A DNA stretch of 64,000 bases from Rhodothermales bacterium (GTDB lineage Bacteria > Bacteroidota > Rhodothermia > Rhodothermales > UBA10348). Where the stretch lies: contig JAEPNP010000008.1 of assembly GCA_017643395.1 (NCBI GenBank), positions 51,237-115,236 on the forward strand. The letters run 5' to 3'. Made by a program: the position numbers and the translations under genes. Positions within the stretch are counted from its first letter, which is position 1, and each line of letters starts with the position of its first letter. A model generated the notes under the pieces. That model searched no databases, was not told the origin of the DNA, and saw only the letters and a list, made by a program, of their open reading frames with translations. Below are positions 7,891-19,970 of this stretch, piece after piece.

Positions 7891-8291
7891 CCGGCCCGGA
7901 ATCGCATGATCACGCGCCTCCCATCATCCTCGTAGCGGATATCATCCGCCAGTTCCTCCATCAGGAAGATTCCCCGCCCTCCGGTCGCGAGCAGATTCTT
8001 CTTGGCGAGCGGGTCGGGCACCTCCGACTTCTCGAACCCGGTGCCCTCGTCCTGCACAGTCACCTGCACATGCGTCGCGGTTGCCTCGTAGTGGATGTGC
8101 ACCTTCTTGTCCGCATCCATGCCGTTGCCGTGTTCCATGGCATTGGTGACCGCCTCCGTCGTCAGCAGGACGATGTTGTAGGCCTGTTCCTCATCCAAAT
8201 CCAGCGGCACGAGGAACTGCTCGGTCTCCTCGACCACCCGATCCATGTGCTCGAGATCAGTCTCAAGCACAAGCTGACGGTGCAGGCGCAT
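7887..8291 (-). CDS. RsbW-like anti-sigma serine kinase / HATPase
   Basis: 134 residues forming one GHKL ATPase domain. The N-box is ALTTEAVTNAMEHGN-like (LLTTEAVTNAMEHGNG), followed by G1 VQDEGTGFE and G2 TGGRGIFLMEELADD. This is the layout of the RsbW/SpoIIAB family (HATPase_c_2), which phosphorylate anti-sigma-factor antagonists or bind sigma factors. No antagonist (STAS) or sigma gene is adjacent; the neighbours are glycosyltransferases, so the partner is unknown. Its 3' end overlaps the following membrane glycosyltransferase by four bases. Confidence 0.82.
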   Translation of the reverse strand: MRLHRQLVLETDLEHMDRVVEETEQFLVPLDLDEEQAYNIVLLTTEAVTNAMEHGNGMDADKKVHIHYEATATHVQVTVQDEGTGFEKSEVPDPLAKKNLLATGGRGIFLMEELADDIRYEDDGRRVIMRFRAG

Positions 8292-8333
8292 GCTATTTGC
8301 AGAGGTGGGGATTAACCGGGCGGGAGGCCGAAC

Positions 8334-9593
8334 TTATGAACTTATGCGGTCGAGAACCGCCGCGAGTGTACCGGCAAGTTCGGAGCGGTCATGCGCGGCC
8401 CGGAAGGGTTCGAACGGGGCGGGCCATTGACCCTCTTCCCAACACCGAACGATGTCGCGAAAGGCCTCGTCTACGGCATCGGGATCGTCGGGGTGCGCCG
8501 TCCACGAGGCGCCGTATGCCGACAGCGCCTCATTTGCGACGCCTGGGGGCACAAGCCCGAGAATCGGCTTTCCGGCACCGATGTACGCATAAAGCTTTCC
8601 GGTAGAAATCTGCTCCTGCCCGGGCCCGTGCCCCACCACAAGCCATGGCACATCGGATTGCCCGACATGTGCCATCGCCTCGGTGTGCGCGGCATACGGG
8701 ACCTCATGAACCACGTCTTCGAGGCCCAGGTCATGCACAAGCCGCTTGCCGCGGTCCGGAAACAGGCCCACAAATCGGGCCTCGATGTGCTCTCGCAACC
8801 CGGGCCGCTCGCCGAGTAGCCGCGCCAGGCCCCTCAAGAACGCATCCGGCGTCTGCAGGTCGTAAAACACGCCCGCATACACAAAGCGGAGCTTGTTGTC
8901 CGAGCGCTCAGAGCGCGCTGGATAGTCCTCGACGTCAAAGCCCTGCGGAACGACCGTGGTCGGCACCCCCAGGCGTTCTCCAATAGCACGGGCGATGGGC
9001 TCGTTAATGGCTACGACCGCGTCAGCTGCCCGCCCTGCATACTGCTCCAGTCGGCGATGCAGCGCCCGGTGAACCGGCGTGGGATAGATGTGTCGCGGAT
9101 TCCCGATCCAGTCGTCTCTGTAGTCGAGCACCAGAGGCAGGCGATAGCGTTTGGCGAGCCGGGCCGCCACCACATGCGAAGAATACGGAGGTGCCGTGGA
9201 CAGGATGGCATCGAACGACCCCTCCTCCAGCAGTCTGCCGGCAGCGCGCAGCGCGAAGGGTATCCACCCCACCTTGTTGTCCGGCACAAACACCCATTGA
9301 GAGAGCGACGCCAGCCGTTTTCGTTTGCCTTCGGAGGGCAGTGCAATCGTGCGCGAGGGCCGAAAGAGGCGCGTGGGGTCCAGCGAGCGGGTCCGCTCGA
9401 TCGGGATCTCGCGCTCGGTCAATTCGCGCAAGAGGTGCTGGTCAAACGCGAAGTAGCCTCCCGGCTCCACCGTTACGACCGTCGGCTGCCATCCGTGATC
9501 GGGCAGGTACTTGACGAACTTGCTTGCCCGCTGCACGCCACTCAACCCCATCGGGGGGAAGTAGTAGGCCAGCACAAGCAGTTTGCGGGGCAC
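8334..9593 (-). CDS. GT4-type glycosyltransferase
   Basis: 419 residues from a GTG start (9593). The N-terminal Rossmann half begins LLVLAYYFPPMGLSGVQRASKFVKYL, a typical family-4 start with a donor/acceptor loop after the first strand. The middle carries LVLDYRDDWIGNP and VPQGFDVEDY. The C-terminal half contains YAGVFYDLQ and the donor-binding region SDVPWLVVGHG...ISTGKLYAYIGAGKPILGLV. The product probably elongates a surface glycan; sugar and acceptor cannot be read from sequence. The gene sits three bases after the nitroreductase stop. Confidence 0.82.
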   Translation of the reverse strand: MPRKLLVLAYYFPPMGLSGVQRASKFVKYLPDHGWQPTVVTVEPGGYFAFDQHLLRELTEREIPIERTRSLDPTRLFRPSRTIALPSEGKRKRLASLSQWVFVPDNKVGWIPFALRAAGRLLEEGSFDAILSTAPPYSSHVVAARLAKRYRLPLVLDYRDDWIGNPRHIYPTPVHRALHRRLEQYAGRAADAVVAINEPIARAIGERLGVPTTVVPQGFDVEDYPARSERSDNKLRFVYAGVFYDLQTPDAFLRGLARLLGERPGLREHIEARFVGLFPDRGKRLVHDLGLEDVVHEVPYAAHTEAMAHVGQSDVPWLVVGHGPGQEQISTGKLYAYIGAGKPILGLVPPGVANEALSAYGASWTAHPDDPDAVDEAFRDIVRCWEEGQWPAPFEPFRAAHDRSELAGTLAAVLDRISS

Positions 9594-9596
9594 GGC

Positions 9597-10265
9597 CTAC
9601 AGCACCGTCGCGATTTCGCCCACGGCTTTTCGGGAGATGTCGGGCACACGCGCATCTGCCGCCGCATGGCCCACCACCAAAATCAGAAAGGCGTGCTCTC
9701 GACTGGGTCGACCCAGCACCTCCTGCAGGAATCCCATGGGGCTGGGCGTATGCGTCAACGTGGACAAGCCGCACGCGTGCAAGGCTGAAATCAGCATGCC
9801 GGTCGCAATGCCGACGGACTCCTGCACGTAGTAGTTCTTCCGCCGGGACCCGTCCTCATTCTCGCCATAGCGTTCGGCGAAAACCACAATCAGGGCCGGG
9901 GCGGTCTCCAGGAATGGTTTGTGTGCGTCCGTTCCCAGCGGGGCGAGGGCTTCAAGCCAGTCTTCCGGGGCGCGATTGCCGTAAAACGCCTGCTCCTCCC
10001 TCTCGGCCGCTTCCCGCACCTGCCGTTTGATGTCGGGATCGCGAACCAGTACAAAATGCCAGGGCTGTCGATGGGCTCCGCTCGGGGCCGTACCAGCGGC
10101 CCGAATGCACTCCAGAAGGACCTCATCGGACACATCCCGTGGGTCGTAGTCCCGCACAGTCCGTCGCCCATCCAGCATGGAGCGAAATTGTCGGGCCCGC
10201 GCCAGGCGCTCCTCGTCCGTGCACGGGTCGGGATGGGCGTAGGGCACAAATGGAAAGTCCGGCAT
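9597..10265 (-). CDS. Nitroreductase-family flavoprotein
   Basis: 222 residues. FMN-binding features of the nitroreductase fold are clear: RRTVRDYDPRDVSDE near residue 34, AGTAPSGAHRQPWHFVLVRD, and the C-terminal GLSTLTHTPSPMGFLQEVLG. The APSGAHRQPWHF segment and overall layout resemble the iodotyrosine-deiodinase-like subgroup (dehalogenation or NAD(P)H-dependent reduction) more than classical NfsA/NfsB. It is predicted cytoplasmic and FMN-dependent. It lies between glycosyltransferase and M24 peptidase genes, probably in the same transcript; the natural substrate is unknown. Confidence 0.85.
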   Translation of the reverse strand: MPDFPFVPYAHPDPCTDEERLARARQFRSMLDGRRTVRDYDPRDVSDEVLLECIRAAGTAPSGAHRQPWHFVLVRDPDIKRQVREAAEREEQAFYGNRAPEDWLEALAPLGTDAHKPFLETAPALIVVFAERYGENEDGSRRKNYYVQESVGIATGMLISALHACGLSTLTHTPSPMGFLQEVLGRPSREHAFLILVVGHAAADARVPDISRKAVGEIATVL

Positions 10266-10271
10266 GCAGGG

Positions 10272-11333
10272 TCAGACGATAGTCAGATCGCGATGAAGGG
10301 TAGTTAGGCGCTCGCAGCCATCCGGGCGAAGGACCACAATATCTTCGATGCGCACCCCAAATGCGCCCGGAAGGTAAACCCCCGGTTCCAGGGTGACGAC
10401 GCTGTTCGGTGGAAGCGTCGCCGGGGACCGATGCGACACCGCAGGCTTCTCGTGGATTTCGAGGCCCACGCCGTGTCCCAGGCTGTGGCTGAAGTGTTCG
10501 GCAAAACCCGCCCGCCGGATGATCGATCGAGCAGTCTCGTCAAGCGCGCTGGCCTGCATTCCGGCCCGGGCCGCGGCAAGTGCCGCTTCAAGGGCTTCAT
10601 TCACCAGTGTATGGATCTCGAGGAATCTGGGGCCTGGTGGCCCCAGGTGGACCATGCGTGTCATGTCACTGGCATAGCCGTCCAGGAAACAGCCCATGTC
10701 GATCAGCACAGGCTCGCCGACCTGCAGGGCTCGAGTCCCGGGCCTCGCATGTGGCATGGCACTGTTGGGGCCTGCTGCCACGATCGGATCAAACGACATG
10801 CCCGATGCGCCACGTTTCAGATGGGCGTACACCAGTTCTGCAGCGAGCTCCGCCTCGCTCATTCCGGCACGAATGCGCGGCACCACCTCAAGGAAAACCG
10901 ACTCCGTGAGGGCCTGAGCGGCTCGGATGGCTTCGACCTCGTGAAGTGATTTGTTGGCGCGGCCCGCCGCGACGAGCCCATCCCGGTGATCCAGCTCGAG
11001 CCGGTCGTTCGCCTCGGAAAGCGAGCCGGCCTGGGCCAGGGTCACGTACTCGCTCTGCAGCACCACCCTGCCAGGCTCGAGCAACTCCCGCGCCGCGTAC
11101 GCAAACAGGCTGCCCTCGGCAATATGCACCTCGGCGTCGTGGACCTCCCGGGCTGCCTGCGTCGTGTATCGCCCGTCGGTAATCAGATGGCGGGCATCCT
11201 CATGGATGAGCAGCAGTGCGTTGGACCCGGTAAACCCGCAGGCCCAGCGGATGTCGGGTGCGTGGGAGATGAGTGCGGGCCCTCCGGCCCACTCGGCGAT
11301 GCGGTCCAGCCGCTCTGCCCCCGGAGTGCCCAC
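10272..11333 (-). CDS. M24-family Xaa-Pro peptidase
   Basis: 353 residues from GTG 11333, three bases after the guaB stop. An N-terminal creatinase-like domain (ISHAPDIRWACGFTGSNALLLI) precedes the pita-bread catalytic domain. Its five metal ligands are visible: two Asp in IDMGCFLDGYASDMTR, His in HSLGHGVGLEIHEKP, and two Glu in VTLEPGVYL and VRIEDIVV. It should remove N-terminal residues before proline (aminopeptidase) or cleave Xaa-Pro dipeptides with two Mn/Co ions. I cannot separate PepP from PepQ function by eye. Confidence 0.88.
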   Translation of the reverse strand: MGTPGAERLDRIAEWAGGPALISHAPDIRWACGFTGSNALLLIHEDARHLITDGRYTTQAAREVHDAEVHIAEGSLFAYAARELLEPGRVVLQSEYVTLAQAGSLSEANDRLELDHRDGLVAAGRANKSLHEVEAIRAAQALTESVFLEVVPRIRAGMSEAELAAELVYAHLKRGASGMSFDPIVAAGPNSAMPHARPGTRALQVGEPVLIDMGCFLDGYASDMTRMVHLGPPGPRFLEIHTLVNEALEAALAAARAGMQASALDETARSIIRRAGFAEHFSHSLGHGVGLEIHEKPAVSHRSPATLPPNSVVTLEPGVYLPGAFGVRIEDIVVLRPDGCERLTTLHRDLTIV

Positions 11334-11336
11334 CTG

Positions 11337-13662
<2,326 letters not shown>

Positions 13663-13666
<4 letters not shown>

Positions 13667-14448
13667 GTCGTCTCGGGGCCCTCCGGGCCGCTGTCTCCGC
13701 TGACTCCAGGTGTGTCGGCAGCGTCGACCGTGTCTTCCGGGGCGGTGTCGGAGCCTGCCATGCCCTCAACCGCATCGCTCGCCGGAGCACCATCCCCACC
13801 GGGACGCAGCTCAGACAGGCCGTTCTTCATGAGGAGCAGCGCACGCTCCTTGTGGAAGGCGGGGTCGTCCAGAATGGTCTCGATCTCGCGGAGATTCGGG
13901 AGGTCATCGACCGAATTCAGCCCGAACAGCTCCAGAAACCGGGGGGTCGTTCCGTACAGCAGCGGATGCCCGACCGATTCAGAACGGCCGACGACATCTA
14001 TGATGCTGAGCTCCATCAACCTTCGCAGGGCGTACCCGCAGTCGACCCCACGGACAAACTCGATCTCCGGCTTGGTCGCCGGCTGGCGGTAGGCAAGGAT
14101 CGCAAGCGTCTCAAGCAACGATCGGGTCAGCCGGCGCTGCTTCTGCTCGTCGAACAATTCCTTGATGTAGGGCGCGACTTCCGGGATCGTCGCCATGCGA
14201 AAGCCGCCGCCCCACGCCTGAATTCGAAGCGGCCGGTCCTGCTCGCCGTAACGCTCGTTGAGCGTTTCCACGGCATGCGTCACTTCGTGCTCGGAGGGGC
14301 GGTCCTGGCCCGTCACCTCACCAAAGATCTCGGCGATGCGGATGGCGGAGACGGGATGCTCGGCGGCGAAGGCCAGCGCCTCGACCACCTGTTCCAGGCG
14401 GTTGCTGCCGGCTCCTCCCCAACTCTCATCTGAAATCTGCTCGCTCAC
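13663..14448 (-). CDS. scpB: Segregation and condensation protein B
   Basis: 261 residues from GTG 14448, which overlaps the scpA stop (GTGA). A longer frame to 14679 would run inside scpA and is rejected. Two winged-helix domains are visible: EQVVEALAFAAEHPVSAIRIAEIFGEVT, and SLLETLAILAYRQPATKPEIEFVRGVDCGYALRRLMELSIIDV with the conserved TTPRFLELFGL. ScpB dimers bind ScpA and gate the SMC ring in chromosome condensation. After about residue 215 the protein ends in an acidic Gly/Ser/Pro-rich tail that is likely disordered. Confidence 0.93.
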
Positions 14449-15188
14449 GACGCGGTCACGTCTCCGGTTGCCTCCGTTTCGGGTGCTGCAAGGTAGAAAT
14501 CCAGCGCTGACCGCTCCACGAAGAGTGCAACAAGGCCATTTCGGGCCATTTCCAGGATCGCCAGGAAGGTGGCAATGATAAACCCGCGTGGACGGCCACG
14601 AGCAAGCTCTACAAAAGAGTGTCGGCCGCCGGTCCTGAGCCGCTCCTCCAGGAATTCCTGCTGCCCCTCGAGGGACCAACCCTCGGCTTCGACCTCATGG
14701 AAGACACCGTCCTCTTCCGCCTCCGTAAGCACCCGACGCAGGGCCTGCACGAGGTCAAACACCGTGGCGTCGGCCACCGGATCCGGTTCAGGCTCGCCCT
14801 CCTCGCGGATTTCGACCGGCATGCCCCGAGTGAACTGCTCCTGACGGCGGTCGTGAGCGGCCGCCAGGATCTCGGACGCCTCCTTGAAGCGCATGTATTC
14901 CAGCAGGCGCTCAACGAGCTCCTGGCGCGGGTCGATGGGCTCGCCGTCCTCATCCACCTCCTGGCTGGGCAGGAGCATGCGCGTCTTGATGTTGATCAGC
15001 AGCGCGGCCATGTAGAGGAAGTCCCCTACCCCATCCAGGTCCACCTGCTCGAGCACACGCACGTACTCAAGGAACTCGTCCGCGATCGAGGCTATCGGGA
15101 TGTCATAGATGTCGAGTTCGTCCCGGCGAATGAAGAAGAGCAGCAGGTCCAGCGGCCCTTCAAATTGCTGGAGACGGATTTCGTACAT
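14445..15188 (-). CDS. scpA: Segregation and condensation protein A (kleisin)
   Basis: 247 residues from ATG 15188 (MYEIRLQQFEGPLDLLLFFI). The N-terminal kleisin region has the diagnostic FEGPLDLLL and IYDIPIASIADEFLEYV. It is followed by FLYMAALLINIKTRMLLP, the segment that contacts the SMC neck. An acidic linker at about 90-150 and a C-terminal winged helix (FVELARGRPRGFIIATFLAILEMARNG) complete the protein. It bridges SMC heads and binds ScpB, the next gene. Spacing is four bases from the upstream epimerase gene. Confidence 0.94.
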   Translation of the reverse strand: MYEIRLQQFEGPLDLLLFFIRRDELDIYDIPIASIADEFLEYVRVLEQVDLDGVGDFLYMAALLINIKTRMLLPSQEVDEDGEPIDPRQELVERLLEYMRFKEASEILAAAHDRRQEQFTRGMPVEIREEGEPEPDPVADATVFDLVQALRRVLTEAEEDGVFHEVEAEGWSLEGQQEFLEERLRTGGRHSFVELARGRPRGFIIATFLAILEMARNGLVALFVERSALDFYLAAPETEATGDVTAS

Positions 15189-15192
15189 CAGA

Positions 15193-16131
15193 TCAGGAGC
15201 CGACTGCTTCCAGACGCTGCCGGAAAAACGCCATGGTGGCTGCAAGCCCTTCCTTGACGGAGACCGTAGGCGCCCACCCGAGCTGGTCGGCCGTGCGCCC
15301 GTAGCTCAGCACGCTGCGTCGCTGCTCTCCGGGCTTGGCCGGTCCATGATTTTCGGGGATGGCCGGGTCCACGAGGTCTCGAAGCGTGCGAAAGAGTTCA
15401 TTCACATCCGTCTCCACTCCAGTCCCCACATTGAAGACGCCCGAACCCTCGTGCTCCATGGCCGCCATGTTCGCGGCCACTACATCCCGCACAAAGACAT
15501 AATCCCGGGTCTGCTTGCCGTCGCCATTGATGACGGTCGGCTTGTCCTGCAAGAGGCGCTCGCAGAATATGGCAACCACGCCCGCTTCCCCGTGCGGATT
15601 CTGCCTCGGCCCATACACGTTCCCGTAGCGGAGCGCTACCCATGAGATGCCGTATTCCTGCTCGTAGAAGTACAGATACTTCTCCGAAGACAGCTTGGCT
15701 ATCCCATAAGGAGACAACGGGTTGAGCGGATGCGCCTCATCCTGTGGTGTATACTCGGGTTCGCCGTAGATCGCGCCTCCCGTGGACGCAAACACCACCT
15801 TCTTCAGGCCGTGTTGCCGCCCGGCTTCCATCAGGTTGAGCAGACCGCCCAGGTTCACGTCGGCGTCGAATCGTGGGTCGGCCACCGAGCGTCGCACATC
15901 CATCTGTGCCGCATGGTGCACCAGCACTTCAAAGCGGTGCTCCTCGAACAACGCAGCCGCCTCCTGGGAGCGCACATCGTGTACGTGCAGGGTCGCGGCC
16001 GCAGGAACGTTATCCCGGATCCCGGACGAGAGATCGTCCAGGATATGCACATCATGTCCGCGGCCGACCAGCGCATCGGCAATGTGAGAACCAATAAAGC
16101 CGGCTCCGCCGGTAACCAGGATGACTGCCAT
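15193..16131 (-). CDS. NAD-dependent sugar-nucleotide epimerase (GalE-like)
   Basis: 312 residues of the extended SDR class. The NAD motif GGAGFIGSHIADALV lies at residues 8-22, the active site has SerThr in VVFASTGGAIYGEP and the YxxxK pair in LSPYGIAKLSSEKY, and ALRYGNVYGPRQ follows. These are hallmarks of UDP-glucose/GlcNAc 4-epimerases. It supplies galactose-type donors for surface polysaccharide, consistent with glycosyltransferases further along the same strand. Its ATG shares one base with the stop of the M16 protease gene. Exact substrate is not determinable. Confidence 0.88.
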   Translation of the reverse strand: MAVILVTGGAGFIGSHIADALVGRGHDVHILDDLSSGIRDNVPAAATLHVHDVRSQEAAALFEEHRFEVLVHHAAQMDVRRSVADPRFDADVNLGGLLNLMEAGRQHGLKKVVFASTGGAIYGEPEYTPQDEAHPLNPLSPYGIAKLSSEKYLYFYEQEYGISWVALRYGNVYGPRQNPHGEAGVVAIFCERLLQDKPTVINGDGKQTRDYVFVRDVVAANMAAMEHEGSGVFNVGTGVETDVNELFRTLRDLVDPAIPENHGPAKPGEQRRSVLSYGRTADQLGWAPTVSVKEGLAATMAFFRQRLEAVGS

Positions 16132-17378
16132 CAGGCTGCTTCAGGTAACAGGGTCATGCTTGAATACTCCTCCGGACGGAATAGCTCCTGAGCGACTGCC
16201 AGGACGTCCTCGCGTGTGATTGCTTCCACCTGCTCAAGAATCTCGTCGAGCGTGATATACTCGCCGTAATACAACTCCTGGCGTCCCAGCCGCATCATGC
16301 GTGAACCCATGCTCTCGAGGCCCAACATGATGCTGCCCTTGACCTGGCTCTTGGCCTGTTTCAGCATGCGATCGCTGACCATGGCCTGGGCGAGCTTGTC
16401 CAGTTCGCGGAAGATCAGTTTCTGGGCGCGATCCACCTTGCCGGGGTCGGTGCCCATGTAGATGCCAAACTCCCCCGTATCGGAATACAGGTTGGTGAAG
16501 GAGTAGATATTGTAGCAGTAGCCGTAGCGCTCGCGAATATTCTGGTTCAGGCGGCTGGACATGCCTCCGCCAACGATGGTATTCAGCACCGAAAGTGGCA
16601 CGCGACGCTGATCGAATACGTCGAATGACCGGCGTCCGACGACCAGGTGCGCCTGCTGAATGCCGCGGCGCTCGGTTAGGTGTCCCGCCTGAGCGTCGAG
16701 GATGGGCATTCGGCCACGCGATGAAGCACCGGGCGCTACGTTGTCCAGGGCCTTCTGAACCAGCTTGACCACGCGCTGATGGGGCGCGTTGCCGGCCACG
16801 GAGATCACAAGTCGGTCGGGTGTGTACTGGCGCCCGACGTACCCGAGAAGCTGATCCCGGGTGAAGCCGCGGACCGTCTCCTCGTAGCCAATGACGGGGC
16901 GCCCCATGGGATGGTTCGGATACAGCAGAGACTCGAAACGGTCGAAAATCAACTCCTCCGGCGCATCCTCATACATGCGCATCTCCTCAACCACGACGTC
17001 CTTCTCTTTTCCGAGCTCCTTCTCGGGAAAGCTGGGACCGATGACGAGGTCGCAGACCGTGTCTATGGCACGCGCCAGGTGCTCATCCAAGGCACGCGCA
17101 TAGTAGCAGGTGTACTCCTTGGCCGTGAACGCATTCAGGTACCCCCCGACGGACTCCATGCGCTGCGCGATCTGATGAGTGCGGCGCTTTTCGGTGCCCT
17201 TGAACACCATGTGTTCGATGAAGTGGGAGATGCCGCTCTCATCAGGCTGCTCGTCCCGCGAGCCCGTATAGATCCATGCGCCGACCGAAATCGAGCGCAC
17301 GGAAGGGATGCGTTCGGTTACGATGCGGACACCGCTGTCCAGCGTCGTCTTCTCAAACTGTGGGAACGAGTTGCTCAA
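16131..17378 (-). CDS. M16-family zinc protease (processing-peptidase type)
   Basis: 415 residues from TTG 17378, chosen because homologous sequence starts at FEKTTLDSGVRIVTE. Another TTG at 17483 lies inside the pnp terminator hairpin and adds unlike residues. The inverted zinc motif HxxEH is H52-F-I-E55-H56, with the third ligand Glu in EKDVVVEEMRMYEDAPEEL. The second, inactive half carries the GGGMSSRLNQNIRERYGYCYN motif. It is a cytoplasmic or periplasmic peptidase of the PqqL/YmxG type; no signal peptide is seen. The pnp-M16 order is common in bacteria. The start is the least certain part. Confidence 0.88.
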   Translation of the reverse strand: MSNSFPQFEKTTLDSGVRIVTERIPSVRSISVGAWIYTGSRDEQPDESGISHFIEHMVFKGTEKRRTHQIAQRMESVGGYLNAFTAKEYTCYYARALDEHLARAIDTVCDLVIGPSFPEKELGKEKDVVVEEMRMYEDAPEELIFDRFESLLYPNHPMGRPVIGYEETVRGFTRDQLLGYVGRQYTPDRLVISVAGNAPHQRVVKLVQKALDNVAPGASSRGRMPILDAQAGHLTERRGIQQAHLVVGRRSFDVFDQRRVPLSVLNTIVGGGMSSRLNQNIRERYGYCYNIYSFTNLYSDTGEFGIYMGTDPGKVDRAQKLIFRELDKLAQAMVSDRMLKQAKSQVKGSIMLGLESMGSRMMRLGRQELYYGEYITLDEILEQVEAITREDVLAVAQELFRPEEYSSMTLLPEAA

Positions 17379-17482
17379 GGGAGGTGGTTCAGGAACTGAG
17401 GGAACGGTACAGACCGGTGGCGGGTCGGCGCAACGGCACAGAGTCCGGTCGGCACCCTGCTTGCGACCGCCGGAGTGAAACA

Positions 17483-17520
17483 ACCGAGCCTCCCGCCGCT
17501 GGCGCGGCGGAAGGCTCGGT
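17483..17520 (-). terminator. Rho-independent terminator after pnp
   Basis: On the minus strand, arms ACCGAGCCTtCCGCCGC and GCGGCGGgAGGCTCGGT form a long GC-rich stem with a four-base loop, immediately followed by TTGTTT. It lies 24 bases after the pnp stop and before the M16 gene, so it should separate the translation operon from the downstream run. Confidence 0.75.
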
Positions 17521-17543
17521 CAGACTCCTTGCGAAGGCTGGGA

Positions 17544-19889
17544 TCAGTCGTCGTCGCGACGCTCCTGGCGCTCACCGCGATCACGATCGCGGTCACCGCC
17601 ACCACGGCGGTCGCCGTCACGTCCACGTCCACGACCACCGTCGCGTCCACCGCGCCCACGACCACCGTCGCGTCCGCCGCGCCCACGACCACCGTCGCGT
17701 CCACGACCGCCTCGACCGCGTCCGTTGGAGCGCTCGCGCGGCTTCTCTTCCCAGCCCTCAGGCTTCTCGATCAGCGGCTTGCGGCTGAAGCGCAGTTTGC
17801 CGTCGGGGCGAACCTCGATCAGCTGCACCTTCACCTTGTCGCCGACCTGCATGTAGTCCTCCACCTTCTCGACAAAACCGTAGTCGAGTTCGGAGACGTG
17901 CAGCAGACCTTCCTTGCCAGGCATGATCTCGATGATGGCGCCGAAGCCTTCCACCTTACGAACCGTGCCTTCGTAGATCTCGCCTTCCTCAGGCACCGTT
18001 ACAATGCCCTTGATGATCTCGAGCGCAGCCATCGCGTCGGCCTCGTTCGTGGCAGCCACGGTTACGATGCCCACACCGTCTTCCTCGCTGATATCCACGG
18101 AGGTGTTGGTGTCGCGCTGGATGCCCTGGATGATCTTGCCGCCGGGGCCGATCACCGCGCCGATGAAGCTCGCGTCGATGGTGATCTGCGTCAGGCGCGG
18201 CGCATAGGCGCTCAGCTCCGGACGCGGCTCGGCAAGCGTCTGATCCATCACATCCAGGATGTGGAGGCGGCCTTCCTTGGCCTGCATCAGTGCCTTGGAC
18301 AGCAGCTCACGGGAAAGACCGTCGATCTTGATGTCCATCTGACAGGCCGTGATACCGTCGCGGGTACCGGTGACCTTGAAGTCCATGTCTCCCAGGTGGT
18401 CCTCGGTGCCGAGGATGTCGCTGAGGATGGCCGCCTTGTCGCCTTCGGCGATCAGGCCCATCGCAATACCACTGACAGCCTTTTTCATCGGCACACCGGC
18501 ATCCATGAGCGCCATGGAACCGGAGCACACACTGCCCATGGACGAGGAGCCGTTGGACTCCAGAACGTCGCAGTTCAGGCGGATGGTGTACGGGAATTCC
18601 TCGGAATCCGGCAGCATGGGCAGCAGCGCCCGCTCTGCGAGCATGCCGTGGCCGACTTCGCGGCGGCTCGGGCCGCGCAGGAATTTGACCTCACCGACCG
18701 AGTACGGCGGGAAGCTGTAGTGGAGGAAGAAGCGCTTGTCGTTGGTGTCGAAGATCTGATCGACCGGCTGCACGTCTTTGGACGTGCCCAGGGTCACCGA
18801 CGCCAGCACCTGCGTCTCCCCGCGAGTGAAGACGCTGGAACCGTGTACGCGCGGCAGGTAGCTGGTATCGCACCAGATGTCGCGTACTTCGTCGAGCTTG
18901 CGACCGTCGATGCGGCGATTCTCATCCAGAATCATCTCCCGCATGATGGCCTTCTCGACCTCGCCGACGGCTTCCTTGATGTCGGAGGCCGTCCAGCCCT
19001 CTTCGGTGGCGTCGGAAGCGTCATCGCCGCTGCCGAGCATTTTCTCGACCACGCCGGCCTTGATGTCGCCAATGCCGCCGTAAAACGTGGATTTGTCGTA
19101 CGGAGCGCGGATGTGTGCGGAGAGATCGTCCGCGGCCAGGGAGCGAACGCGCTCCACAATGCCTTCCGGCAGCTGGCGGGGCTCGAACTCGAACGGGGTC
19201 ACATCACCCTTCTCGGCGACGAGCTCATGCTGGAGCTTGCAGAGCTCCTTGATGGCGGCGTGAGCCAGATCGAGCGCCTCGAGCATCTCGTCTTCACCCA
19301 CTTCCTCCATTTCACCTTCAACCATCACGATGGCATCGGCCTTGCCAGCTACCACCAGGTTGAAGTCGCCTTCCGCCAGTTCGGTGAGCGTGGGGTTGAC
19401 TACGAATGCGCCGTCAACGCGGCCTACGCGGACTTCCGCGATTGGTCCGCTGAACGGGGCACCAGACAGCATGAGCGCTGCGGAGCAGCCGACGCCCGCG
19501 ACGACGTCGGCATCGTACTCGTCGTCGGCCGAGAGCACGGTGGCGATCACCTGAACCTCGTTGAAGAAGCCGTCGGTGAAGAGCGGGCGGATGGCCCGGT
19601 CAATCAGCCGCGATGACAGCACTTCCTTGTCGGTGGGACGTCCTTCGCGCTTGAAGAAGCCGCCCGGGATCTTGCCGGCAGCGGAGTAGCGCTCGCGGTA
19701 GTCCACCGAGAGCGGGAACCAGCTCTGGCCCTCGCGCACGCCGGAGGCGATAGTTGCGGTGCAAAGCACCATGGTGTCGCCCAGTCTTGCGACGACTGAG
19801 CCTCCGGCCTGCTTAGCCAGACGGCCGGTTTCGAGTGATAGGGTCTTGCCCGGCGCGAATTCGACCTCGCGCGTGATTCCATTTGCCAT
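17544..19889 (-). CDS. pnp: Polyribonucleotide nucleotidyltransferase (PNPase)
   Basis: 781 residues from ATG 19889, which has GAGGA about 11 bases upstream; an in-frame ATG at 19916 is the alternative. Two RNase PH domains flank a helical domain; the second begins about residue 320 ([13 protein letters not shown]). A KH domain ([15 protein letters not shown]) and an S1 domain ([28 protein letters not shown]) follow. PNPase degrades RNA 3'-5' with phosphate and can add tails. Unusually, residues ~718-781 form an Arg/Gly-rich tail of GGRDGGRGR repeats ending in an acidic DDD, encoded by a 27-bp tandem repeat. The gene follows rpsO. Confidence 0.96.
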   Translation of the reverse strand: MANGITREVEFAPGKTLSLETGRLAKQAGGSVVARLGDTMVLCTATIASGVREGQSWFPLSVDYRERYSAAGKIPGGFFKREGRPTDKEVLSSRLIDRAIRPLFTDGFFNEVQVIATVLSADDEYDADVVAGVGCSAALMLSGAPFSGPIAEVRVGRVDGAFVVNPTLTELAEGDFNLVVAGKADAIVMVEGEMEEVGEDEMLEALDLAHAAIKELCKLQHELVAEKGDVTPFEFEPRQLPEGIVERVRSLAADDLSAHIRAPYDKSTFYGGIGDIKAGVVEKMLGSGDDASDATEEGWTASDIKEAVGEVEKAIMREMILDENRRIDGRKLDEVRDIWCDTSYLPRVHGSSVFTRGETQVLASVTLGTSKDVQPVDQIFDTNDKRFFLHYSFPPYSVGEVKFLRGPSRREVGHGMLAERALLPMLPDSEEFPYTIRLNCDVLESNGSSSMGSVCSGSMALMDAGVPMKKAVSGIAMGLIAEGDKAAILSDILGTEDHLGDMDFKVTGTRDGITACQMDIKIDGLSRELLSKALMQAKEGRLHILDVMDQTLAEPRPELSAYAPRLTQITIDASFIGAVIGPGGKIIQGIQRDTNTSVDISEEDGVGIVTVAATNEADAMAALEIIKGIVTVPEEGEIYEGTVRKVEGFGAIIEIMPGKEGLLHVSELDYGFVEKVEDYMQVGDKVKVQLIEVRPDGKLRFSRKPLIEKPEGWEEKPRERSNGRGRGGRGRDGGRGRGGRDGGRGRGGRDGGRGRGRDGDRRGGGDRDRDRGERQERRDDD
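17630..17710. repeat. 27-bp tandem repeat inside pnp (RGG tail)
   Basis: Three head-to-tail units start at 17630, 17657 and 17684, each beginning CACGACCACCGTCGCGTCC. The first two are nearly identical and the third diverges near its end. Being a multiple of three, unit gain or loss keeps the reading frame, and each unit encodes nine residues of the Gly/Arg-rich PNPase tail. Confidence 0.75.
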
Positions 19890-19970
19890 GGAGATGTGTT
19901 CCTCTACGGTATTCATCCTTGTTCTACACAGGCGTGACCCCTGCCTTTGGGGCCCGCCTTATACAGCGAA

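Noticed and set aside
6790..7935. A 381-codon plus-strand frame opposite the fused glycosyltransferase
   Set aside because: Arg/Gln/His-rich composition typical of antisense frames; the minus-strand protein is clear.
17475..19616. A 713-codon open frame on the plus strand opposite pnp
   Set aside because: It is the GC-rich antisense of a fully recognisable PNPase; its translation has no family resemblance.
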